Positions 1-6,166 of a stretch of DNA of 7,744 nt are shown here, piece after piece. The stretch lies in NCBI GenBank assembly GCA_964571695.1, contig CAZNDG010000076.1, positions 1 to 7,744 on the forward strand. The letters are read 5' to 3'. Numbering within the stretch: position 1 is the stretch's first letter; each line of letters starts with the position of its first letter. The stretch comes from UBA8958 sp964571695. Its GTDB lineage: Bacteria > Desulfobacterota > Syntrophia > Syntrophales > UBA8958. Below the pieces are notes generated by a model that did no database searches, had not been told where the DNA came from, and saw nothing but the letters and a program-made list of their open reading frames with translations. The position numbers were made by a program, and so were the translations under genes.

Positions 1-1143
1 GCCGAGAAACTCGCCGAGGCCGCAGAGAAAGAAATCCTTCAGCTCCAGCGTGAAGGGGCCGCGATAGGCGACGTAACCCGCGAGGAGCAGATGCTATGGG
101 AAGTGACGAAGGGCAAATACAAAGACCTCGACGAGGGACAGAAAAAACGCCTTATCGGTCTTGCCGCTGAGATCGACAGCCTGAAAACTCAGAACGAAGC
201 TGAAAAAGAGATCATCAAGAATTGGGAAGAAAACGAGAAAACGATAGACGGCCTCAAGGAACAAGCCGCTACCATCGGCATGACTGAAGCTCAGGTCACA
301 CTCTACAAATTGGCGCTCAAGGACGCCACCGCCGAACAGATGGCCTCCGCATCCGCGACCCTTGCCGATATCGAAAAGAAGAACGAACTGAAGCAGATCC
401 TCGAAGACATTCGGTCACCGTACCAGGATTACCAGGACAAGATCGCGACTGCCAACGCCTTGCTGGCAGAAGGGAGTCTGAGCATCGAGGATTACACCCT
501 GTATATGGCGAAGCTGGCGGGAGAGATGGAAAAGCTCGCTGATGACGGGAAGGATCAGTTCGCGGAGCTCAAGCGTGCCATCGAGGGATGGGGCAAAGAC
601 AGCGCAGAAGCCATGGCCGAGTTCTGCACCAGCGGGAAAGCGGATTTTACCGACATGGTGAACAGCATCCTGAAGGACCTGCTGAGAATGTCGTTCTACC
701 AGACCGTGACCGGCCCCGTGTTCTCCGGCCTGTCCAGTATGATAGGCGGCGATGGCTTCATGAGCGGCCTCAATTCGTTCTTCAGCGGCGGCAAATCAGG
801 CGGCCTTGCTGGCGGCGGCGTGGCATCAGCGGGAAAGATGTACGAGGTCAACGAAACGGGCATCCCGGAACTCCTCAACGTCGGGAACCGTCAGTTCCTC
901 ATGATGGGCAACCAGAGCGGGTACGTGGAGGCGTTCAAGGCCTCCGCCGGCGGGAGCACCAGACAGGGCGCAGGAGGCTCAGGCGCCGGCGACAACTATA
1001 CCATCATCAACATCAGCGCCGTTGACTCCCAATCCTTCGCCGATGCCGTGAAGCGCAACCCGGCATCGATCGTGAACGTCGTCAACGGTTCCCTGAAGAA
1101 CAACTCGTATGGTTTGAGAAGCACGATGAAGAGGACGCGATAA
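1..1143 (+). CDS. Phage tail tape measure protein, lambda-family C-terminal part (5' truncated)
   Basis: The frame is open from the first base, so the gene begins upstream; 380 residues are visible. The ATG at 91 is internal: the frame continues before it with helical, charged sequence and there is no ribosome binding site. Tape measure proteins set tail length and line the tail tube during assembly, then leave it during DNA injection. Visible residues 1-190 are helical and rich in Lys, Glu and Ala, with coiled-coil character. Residues about 194-243 match the lambda-type tape measure C-terminal domain, including the core SGKADFTDMVNSILKDLLRM. A Gly-rich stretch follows, then the typical ending with a GIPELLNVGN element (about 287-296) and a terminal VDSQSFADAVKRNP segment. 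The stop overlaps the next start by one base (TAATG), so the genes are probably translationally coupled. Family assignment is confident; full length is unknown. Confidence 0.9.
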   Translation, partial: AEKLAEAAEKEILQLQREGAAIGDVTREEQMLWEVTKGKYKDLDEGQKKRLIGLAAEIDSLKTQNEAEKEIIKNWEENEKTIDGLKEQAATIGMTEAQVTLYKLALKDATAEQMASASATLADIEKKNELKQILEDIRSPYQDYQDKIATANALLAEGSLSIEDYTLYMAKLAGEMEKLADDGKDQFAELKRAIEGWGKDSAEAMAEFCTSGKADFTDMVNSILKDLLRMSFYQTVTGPVFSGLSSMIGGDGFMSGLNSFFSGGKSGGLAGGGVASAGKMYEVNETGIPELLNVGNRQFLMMGNQSGYVEAFKASAGGSTRQGAGGSGAGDNYTIINISAVDSQSFADAVKRNPASIVNVVNGSLKNNSYGLRSTMKRTR

Positions 1144-2459
1144 TGAGCGAATATCCTGTACCCCCGAATCCCGCACCCGACGGACTTCTGGTGACGCCTG
1201 TCTGGACGACGCTGACGACCCCGTTCGACGCCATGACGGAGCAGAGGAAGGCGAAGCAGGTCTTTGCCAAGTACGACGTTTCCCTGAAATACCCCGAAGG
1301 GATGACCAACGCCGACATCCTCACTTTGTGGGCCTTCTACATGGCGAGGCGCGGAGCATATCAGGCCTTTTATATCTACGACCTTCTTTCGCAGGCGCAC
1401 ACGGGGCTTTTCGTGGGATGGGGGGACGGAACGACAACGACCTTCGACCTTCCCGGGAAGTCGACGTCGGGGCACACCATCTATATCGACAGTAGTGCCA
1501 TCACTCTCACCGATGCGGGTATAACCGACACGGTCGACCTAGCCAATATCCGCCTGTCACTCGCCAACGGCACCGCCTTTGTCGATTTCTCAGCGGCGGG
1601 CACCCTCACCCCCTATCTCAACCATCGCCTTACCCTCACCGACTCGGCAGGCAAGAAAGCAATCGGCTACATCAAGGCGGCGGGGACGGGGGAGACGCTA
1701 GGGGATGAACTGATAACCAACCCGACCTTTGACAGCAACATGACGGGATGGTTTAACACAAATGGAACCTCTGCGTCGGTAGCTGGTGGGCAGAGTAATA
1801 ATTGTGCTGAAATAACTCGGGTAAGTGGAGTTACTCAAAACATTTATACTGCCGCTTTTACTACAGTTGCCGGGGCATCGTATTTAATATCAGGATACGT
1901 TAAATCTGGTACATCTGGAAATGAATCAAGCTCTATTGCTATTTATACGTCAACATGGAGTACTTCGCATGGAAGCAGCGTTAAAACATCCACCGCATCG
2001 TGGGTGCAAAACATTTTCAGTCGCACGGTAACAACAGCCTCATCGTTGATGTGTTTGAATAAAGCTTCAGCAACAGACGGGACAATGTTGTTTGATACGG
2101 TGAGCGTGAAACAGCGTCTCACCCCAAGCGTTACCGGCGTCACCATCACCTCCACACCGGGCGGGACAACCTACAATTGGGCATCCATTGAGAGCGGGTT
2201 TAATTACAATGATGCGGGGGGGTACACGTACGAGATAAGCAAGGGTGCGGTGCTGACGGGTGGAGGGGCGGAGAGTTCCGACCGGATATCGTTTGCCCCG
2301 GCCCCCACTCTCGGAAAGCTCATCACCTGCGACCTCACGGGCTATCTCAGGATGCGCGTACGGTTCAAGGAGGACAAGTTCTCCCGGCAATCCCTGACGC
2401 ACCTCATAAGCGCGGGGGGGACCATCGAACTCAAGGGCCTGTCCCCGGAGGATTTGTAG
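1143..2459 (+). CDS. DUF2460-like distal tail protein with inserted carbohydrate-binding-like domain
   Basis: 438 residues. The ATG overlaps the previous stop, and an AAGAGGA lies 7 bases upstream (1129-1135). Residues about 18-85 (the TPVWTTLTTPFDAMTEQRKA region through the GAYQAFYIYD segment) resemble the start of DUF2460 proteins, which form the distal tail ring in gene transfer agents and correspond in position to lambda gpM. Residues 88-104 (VGWGDGTTTTFDL) and 370-432 (LTGGG, APAPTLGKLITCDLTG, MRVRFKED, GGTIELKGL) resemble the family's C-terminal half. Between them, about residues 184-325, lies a module starting GETLGDELITNPTFDSNMTG, which looks like a CBM4/9-type beta-sandwich used by phages to bind glycans. 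That module is much more AT-rich than its surroundings. DUF2460 proteins are commonly near 200 residues, so this one is about doubled by insertion. The DUF2460 call rests on recalled motifs and gene order; ligand unknown. Confidence 0.72.
   Translation: MSEYPVPPNPAPDGLLVTPVWTTLTTPFDAMTEQRKAKQVFAKYDVSLKYPEGMTNADILTLWAFYMARRGAYQAFYIYDLLSQAHTGLFVGWGDGTTTTFDLPGKSTSGHTIYIDSSAITLTDAGITDTVDLANIRLSLANGTAFVDFSAAGTLTPYLNHRLTLTDSAGKKAIGYIKAAGTGETLGDELITNPTFDSNMTGWFNTNGTSASVAGGQSNNCAEITRVSGVTQNIYTAAFTTVAGASYLISGYVKSGTSGNESSSIAIYTSTWSTSHGSSVKTSTASWVQNIFSRTVTTASSLMCLNKASATDGTMLFDTVSVKQRLTPSVTGVTITSTPGGTTYNWASIESGFNYNDAGGYTYEISKGAVLTGGGAESSDRISFAPAPTLGKLITCDLTGYLRMRVRFKEDKFSRQSLTHLISAGGTIELKGLSPEDL
1692..2117 (+). 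other. AT-rich inserted beta-sandwich (CBM4/9-like) domain within the distal tail gene
   Basis: This in-frame block encodes residues about 184-325 of the distal tail protein. Counting by hand, 1741-2100 has 155 G/C in 360 bases (43%), while 60-base blocks on either side (1501-1560 and 2341-2400) have 34 and 35 (57-58%). The protein changes too, to Ser/Thr-rich strands with the NPTFDSNMTGW opening, a VAGGQSNN turn and a closing LFDTVSVKQ strand, a pattern typical of carbohydrate-binding beta-sandwich modules. I saw no flanking direct repeat. The composition suggests recent acquisition by recombination; the glycan-binding role is inferred from fold-like motifs only. Confidence 0.65.
2447..2451 (+). 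promoter_or_regulatory. Ribosome binding site of the tail hub gene
   Basis: GGAGG lies inside the last codons of the distal tail gene, 9 bases before the ATG at 2461. It supports that start, one base after the upstream stop. Confidence 0.7.
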
Positions 2460-2460
2460 G

Positions 2461-3059
2461 ATGCGGAACTTCGACCCTGATATGATGGCCGAATTCGCGA
2501 AAGAAGTCGTCGAGGCGTTCTGCCTTCTCGAGTTTCAGTTCACAGAGACGTACCGCTACTGTGACCGTGACGTGTCCGTCTTCGTCTCGGGGAACCGCTT
2601 TTATCCTCTCGGGTTCTCCTTTGACAAGATTTCCCTGTCCAGCAACATGAGCGTGGACAGCGTAGCCATGACCATCGACAACACGAACCGCGTCTTCTCC
2701 GGCATCCTGCTCAACGAGGACGTCCGGAACAAGCCCGCCATTGTCAAGGTCGGCGTGAGGCTCACCGACGGCAGTGAGATCGTGGAGGATCTTTTCACGG
2801 GCATCGTCGCGTCATGGGACATCGAGGGCGACAGCAAGGTCAAGATCGAGATCGCCAACGAGTTCATACTCTGGAACAAGAAAACTCTCAGGAAGCACTC
2901 CGCGTCCTGCCCGTGGTCATTCAAGGGCTCGGATTGCAAGTACGCGGGGACAGCCATAACCATGTGCGACAAGACCTACGATACCTGTCTTGAGCTCGGG
3001 AATGAGGCCAATTTCGGGGGTTTCCGGTTCATCCCTGTTATAGCTGACCAGCAACTCTA
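2461..3059 (+). CDS. DUF2163/BR0599-type tail hub protein, gpL-like (3' end in assembly gap)
   Basis: 199 complete codons are visible before the gap; the next codon is TA-N, which is either Tyr or a stop. These proteins form the baseplate hub below the distal tail ring, as in gene transfer agent g13 and lambda gpL. Residues about 15-135 form the N-terminal hub region, with many beta-strand stretches and a GIVASWDIEGDSKVKIEIAN segment. Residues 150-176 hold four cysteines, C150, C159, C169 and C176, in a CPWSFKGSDC...CDKTYDTC context, followed by NEANFGGFRFIP (181-192). This is the C-terminal signature of the BR0599 family, whose members end shortly after it, so only a few codons are probably missing. 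The cysteine spacing (8, 9 and 6 residues between) resembles that of gpL-type proteins reported to hold an iron-sulfur cluster. An apparent in-frame continuation beyond the gap is an artefact. Confidence 0.85.
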
Positions 3060-3159
3060 NNNNNNNNNNNNNNNNNNNNNNNNNNNNNNNNNNNNNNNNN
3101 NNNNNNNNNNNNNNNNNNNNNNNNNNNNNNNNNNNNNNNNNNNNNNNNNNNNNNNNNNN
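3060..3159. other. Assembly gap of exactly 100 N
   Basis: A run of exactly 100 undetermined bases is the conventional placeholder for a scaffold gap of unknown size. It hides the last codons and stop of the hub gene and the start, ribosome binding site and N-terminal half of the peptidase gene. NlpC/P60 tail peptidases in this position are usually about 130-150 residues and only 71 are visible, so the real missing sequence is probably longer than 100 bases. Confidence 0.97.
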
Positions 3160-3375
3160 CTCCTGAAATACTTCGAATCATTCGGGACCGAGATCAATCC
3201 CCGCGACATCCTGCCGGGCGACGCGATAATCGTGCGGCACAACAAGTCACATCACCTGTTCCCGGCTGTCTATGGCGGGAACGGGATAGCGATATCGTCG
3301 TTTCTCAAGGCCGAGGTCCGGGCCTTCTCCGTTGACAGGCGGCTTCCCGTGGTCAAGGCAAGGAGGGTGCTCTAG
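3160..3375 (+). CDS. Probable NlpC/P60-family tail peptidase, C-terminal part (5' end in assembly gap)
   Basis: Only the last 71 residues are present. NlpC/P60 enzymes are papain-like Cys/His peptidases that cut peptide bonds in peptidoglycan; in tail tips they open the cell wall for the tail tube or act in tip assembly, as with gene transfer agent g14 and lambda gpK. The visible part has ILPGDAIIVRHNKSHHLFPA (about residues 22-41), matching the family pattern of a PGD turn, a strand, then the catalytic His before a hydrophobic strand and a Gly-x-Gly turn (GGNG). The catalytic Cys would lie N-terminal to this and so falls in the gap. Position between hub and gpJ-like genes strongly supports the call. 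The stop overlaps the next start (TAGTG). Without the Cys region the family call is probable, not proven. Confidence 0.68.
   Translation, partial: LLKYFESFGTEINPRDILPGDAIIVRHNKSHHLFPAVYGGNGIAISSFLKAEVRAFSVDRRLPVVKARRVL
3360..3367 (+). promoter_or_regulatory. Strong ribosome binding site supporting a GTG start
   Basis: AAGGAGGG ends 7 bases before the GTG at 3375. It decides the start of the gpJ-like gene: the next in-frame ATG (residue 23, 3441) has no comparable site and would remove part of the hydrophobic N-terminus. Confidence 0.8.
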
Positions 3376-5897
3376 TGCCGGCGGCGATACCCCTCATAAT
3401 AACCGCGATAGCCGAGGGAACGGCGGCCATAACGGCAGGCATGGTCGTCAGCGCCGTTGTCGGCACGATGTTGCAGATCGCCGCCTATGTCGTCGCCCAA
3501 TCCATGAAACCCTCCGAGCAGGAAACCGACCTTGCGAGTCAGACCACGACCACGAACAACGGCATCCTCCTGAACACGGAGAGTACCGACGAAGCCCTTC
3601 CCCTCGTCTACGGCCGTGCGAGGGTCGGCATCAACCGCGTGTACCGGGCCACGAGTGATACGGACAACAAATACCTCCATATCGTGGGGACCATAGCGGA
3701 AGGGGAGATAGAGGGCGTTGTTCAGGAGGAGAGCGTCGACCAGATATGGCTTGACGACACCCTCATCAGCGACGAGCTCTACAGCGGCCTTACATATTAC
3801 GAGATATACAAGGGCACGCAGACGCAGAACGTGTGCGCGGCGCTCCAAGCAGCCTGTCCCGAGTGGAACGACGCCCTGAGAGGCACGGCCTACATCTACC
3901 TGCGCCTCCAGTATGATCAGGACGTGTTCACGAGCGTCCCGAAGATCACCATGCTGATAGACGGGATAAAGACCATCTACAACCCCTCGACGGAGGCCAC
4001 GGAGTACACGAACAACCCGGCCCTGTGTGCCCGGGATTTCGTTACCAGGTCATCGAGACGGGGCGGCATGGGCATCAGCTCGTCACGCCTTGATGACGAC
4101 TCCTTTGCGGCGGCTGCGGCCTACTGCGCGACGAAGGGATGGACGTGCGGTCTGGCGATCACCGAGTACCAGGCGGCGGCCGATAACCTCTCGCAGATTC
4201 TTTCCTGCTTCCGCGGGGCGCTCATATATTCCGGCAACGAGTATCGGCTCAAATACCGTGACCTCAATTACGAGACCGCCGTGATGGACATCGACGAGCA
4301 CGATGTTGTGTGCTCTGAGGCAGGGGAAAGCACCCTGAAAATCCATCAGCCGTCGATCTTCGATACTCCGAACGGGGTCTGCATCAAGTTCACCGATGCC
4401 GAGCTCAACTACCAGAGCAATGAGTACGTGCATGCCGACAATACCCTGATCGAGGCCGACGGCGACTATCGGGAGGAGACCATCACGATCAAGGGCATCA
4501 ACTCCCTGATGAACGCCATGAAAATGGCCTATTACCAGCTTGAGCGGTGGCGGTTCAACAAGACGGTCGATTTCAACGGACACAGTCGCCTTCTCGCCCT
4601 GGAACCGATGGACCTTATCAACCTGACGCATGAGATACCCGGATGGGAAAGCAAACAGCTCAGGGTGGAAAGTATCGGTTTCAACCAGAATCTCGACGTG
4701 GAGGTCTCCTGCATCGAGGAGGACGTTGATTTCTACGACGACGAGTACGACATTTCCGAGCACACGAAGCCCGACACGACCATCATAAAGCCGAGCACGC
4801 GGCCCCCGGGAGTGACAGGGGTGACGCTCACCGAAGACGTCTACTACTACCGGGAGCGCTCTTTTACCCGCCTCCTCGTCAGCTTTACGCCTCCTTCTGC
4901 CTCTGTCTATCCCTACTGGAGAGAGGCCGAGGTGTGGGTGAAGATCGGGAGCGGAGATTACAAGTACATGACCCGCGTCCGGGACAACTACATCATCGAC
5001 CCCGTGAACGAGGGCGAGACCTACTATATCAAGCTGGTCTCCGTCAACATATGGGACGTGAAGCAGCTCTTCTCGGCGGCTTCGCAGTACAGCAAGGCCA
5101 TCGAGGGGAAGACGGACCAGCCGACAGACCTCGCCGCCCTCACGGCTGTTGCATCCGGTGATACGGTCCTTCTTAGCGCCGCCAGAGTATCGGACCCTGA
5201 CATCGAAGGATACGAGGCCCGTCTCGGCTCCGTCTGGATTGGGGCAATCCTCTTTGGCTACAACAAAGAGCCTCTTATCAGCAAGTCGGGCGTGCGGCCG
5301 GGCGTACATGATTTCGTCATGTCCCCGAAGTCGAATAACGGCCTGTATTCTGCCAATCCCCCTACGGCTCAGTGCGAAGTGTTCTACCCGTCCGGCTACT
5401 CGGACAAAAACTCATGGTCCTGGGACTTCTCGACGGGCAGCCATGACAACACCGAGCAGACGACCTACGCCGGGGACAATTGCTTGAAGTGCTCTCATAC
5501 GGACGGCGTGTTGATCGGGACGTGGACCTCTCCGGAATACGACCTCGGGAGCATTAAGACCGTGCGCGTGTGGGGCGACTTCCTGACGACGTTCATCAGC
5601 GCGGGGAACACCTGGAACGCCATCTTCCCATCCGGACAGACGTGGAATGACATAGCCCCTCCCGGCACGAAGTGGCAGGACCTGAACGCCATCGAGACGC
5701 AGGCGGTTGTCCTCTCGGCAAAGATCAAGTGGGGCGACACCTCGGGGAACCTGACGAACGAGGCCGACTTCTTCGAAATACTGGCGCCGGAATTCAGCGC
5801 CAGGTACGTGCAGGTCGAGGTGACGATCATCGACAACGCCGCGGGGAGCAACCTGTATTTGAAGACGCTCAATATGAAAGCGGCTTACTGGGCATAG
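3375..5897 (+). CDS. gpJ-like tip attachment / host-specificity protein
   Basis: 840 residues from a GTG start that overlaps the previous stop by one base. gpJ-family proteins form the central tail tip that docks to the host receptor and helps penetrate the envelope. Residues 1-45 are hydrophobic and Ala/Gly-rich, as is common at the start of this family. Residues 75-450 match the conserved core, with ALPLVYGRARVG (74-85), VGTIAEGEIEGV (104-115), VPKITMLIDG (188-197), a YTNNPALCARD element (211-221), the tip-protein beta domains, and an LEPMDLINLTHEIPGW stretch (409-424). Residues about 475-580 and 583-670 look like fibronectin type III repeats. Residues 675-840 form a beta-rich ending with a Trp-containing 10-residue repeat (743-771) and a RYVQVEVTIID strand (810-820). 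It is shorter than lambda gpJ (about 1130 residues); receptor recognition may be shared with the fibre gene downstream. Confidence 0.88.
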   Translation: MPAAIPLIITAIAEGTAAITAGMVVSAVVGTMLQIAAYVVAQSMKPSEQETDLASQTTTTNNGILLNTESTDEALPLVYGRARVGINRVYRATSDTDNKYLHIVGTIAEGEIEGVVQEESVDQIWLDDTLISDELYSGLTYYEIYKGTQTQNVCAALQAACPEWNDALRGTAYIYLRLQYDQDVFTSVPKITMLIDGIKTIYNPSTEATEYTNNPALCARDFVTRSSRRGGMGISSSRLDDDSFAAAAAYCATKGWTCGLAITEYQAAADNLSQILSCFRGALIYSGNEYRLKYRDLNYETAVMDIDEHDVVCSEAGESTLKIHQPSIFDTPNGVCIKFTDAELNYQSNEYVHADNTLIEADGDYREETITIKGINSLMNAMKMAYYQLERWRFNKTVDFNGHSRLLALEPMDLINLTHEIPGWESKQLRVESIGFNQNLDVEVSCIEEDVDFYDDEYDISEHTKPDTTIIKPSTRPPGVTGVTLTEDVYYYRERSFTRLLVSFTPPSASVYPYWREAEVWVKIGSGDYKYMTRVRDNYIIDPVNEGETYYIKLVSVNIWDVKQLFSAASQYSKAIEGKTDQPTDLAALTAVASGDTVLLSAARVSDPDIEGYEARLGSVWIGAILFGYNKEPLISKSGVRPGVHDFVMSPKSNNGLYSANPPTAQCEVFYPSGYSDKNSWSWDFSTGSHDNTEQTTYAGDNCLKCSHTDGVLIGTWTSPEYDLGSIKTVRVWGDFLTTFISAGNTWNAIFPSGQTWNDIAPPGTKWQDLNAIETQAVVLSAKIKWGDTSGNLTNEADFFEILAPEFSARYVQVEVTIIDNAAGSNLYLKTLNMKAAYWA
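5601..5687 (+). repeat. Three-copy 10-residue Trp repeat in the gpJ-like C-terminus
   Basis: Residues 743-771 read as three degenerate units, AGNTWNAIFP, SGQTWNDIAP and PGTKWQDLN, with Trp at 747, 757 and 767, an exact period of ten. A Gly precedes each Trp by 3 residues and Asp/Ala-Ile/Leu follows. The repeat sits in the middle of the C-terminal beta-rich domain. Confidence 0.7.
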
Positions 5898-5901
5898 GAG
5901 G
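5896..5901 (+). promoter_or_regulatory. Ribosome binding site deciding the start of the 86-residue gene
   Basis: AGGAGG overlaps the stop codon of the gpJ-like gene and precedes the ATG at 5906 by 4 bases. The same frame is open far upstream inside the gpJ-like gene, and this site is what argues for the short form. Confidence 0.75.
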
Positions 5902-5905
5902 CATC

Positions 5906-6166
5906 ATGGCTGTAACTGCAAAACTGGACTGTATAGGCAAGGACGCAACGGGATACGTGGCATACGTCCAGTATCTCGATGGGGAGAACATTGTCGACAC
6001 GGCGAGCTATCGGTATGATCCCGACGATGACAGCGCTTTCCGGGAGAAGGTCGGGGAGAAGCTCGCTGCCATGTCCGAGTCCCTCGATGCCGTGAAAGCG
6101 AAAGCAGAGCAGGCCCTCACAGAGGTGATGGAAGCCGCAACGATTACGGAGGTAACGAAGAAATGA
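5906..6166 (+). CDS. Unrecognised 86-residue protein between gpJ-like and fibre genes
   Basis: I do not recognise a family. The start at 5906 follows an AGGAGG and lies 8 bases after the gpJ-like stop; the gene ends in an ATGA overlap with the fibre gene, so it is very likely translated and coupled to both neighbours. The frame stays open upstream to at least 5672, but that part lies wholly inside the gpJ-like gene and is best read as a shadow. Residues 2-36 look like short beta-strands (VTAKLDCIG, GYVAYVQYLDG, IVDTASYRYD), a DPDDD turn follows (38-42), and residues 43-78 are a charged, Ala-rich likely helix with coiled-coil character. There is no signal peptide, membrane segment or obvious catalytic motif. 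A small structural or assembly protein for the tip or fibre is plausible from position only. Confidence 0.78.
   Translation: MAVTAKLDCIGKDATGYVAYVQYLDGENIVDTASYRYDPDDDSAFREKVGEKLAAMSESLDAVKAKAEQALTEVMEAATITEVTKK
6148..6153 (+). promoter_or_regulatory. Ribosome binding site of the collar-domain fibre gene
   Basis: GGAGGT lies 9 bases before the ATG at 6163. It supports the long form with the hydrophobic N-terminus; the next in-frame ATG (residue 43, 6289) has no such site. Confidence 0.75.

Noticed and set aside
996..1475. A 159-codon reverse-strand open frame across the tape measure and distal tail junction
   Set aside because: It overlaps the junction of two confident genes, and its translation is Arg-rich and unlike any family I know.
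1692..2117. The AT-rich block as an insertion sequence or other transposable element
   Set aside because: It encodes no transposase, shows no terminal inverted repeats or target duplications that I could see, and keeps the reading frame, so domain acquisition by recombination fits better.
2216..2420. Two tracts of seven G (2216-2222 and 2414-2420) as possible phase-variation sites
   Set aside because: Both lie within one intact frame in a GC-rich gene, are short for slippage switches, and fall in Gly codons where such runs arise easily.
3057..3245. A reverse-strand open frame running into the gap
   Set aside because: Most of it is undetermined bases, and the readable part is antisense to the peptidase.
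2461..3375. A single 304-residue protein spanning the N run
   Set aside because: The gap has placeholder length, the upstream part ends like a complete hub protein and the downstream part is the C-terminus of a different family. The shared frame is chance.
4083..5309. A 408-codon open frame on the reverse strand
   Set aside because: It lies entirely inside the well-supported gpJ-like gene, its translation is low-complexity and rich in Arg, Val and Gly, and it has no recognisable domains. It is a typical shadow in GC-rich DNA.
5672..6166. A longer, 164-residue form of the small protein before the fibre
   Set aside because: The extra 78 residues lie inside the gpJ-like gene and are Arg/Gly-rich shadow sequence. 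The AGGAGG at 5896 supports the start at 5906.
5906..6166. The small gene as an anti-CRISPR or defence inhibitor
   Set aside because: Nothing in the sequence or context supports this: it sits in a late structural operon, with no regulatory partner such as an aca-type gene nearby.
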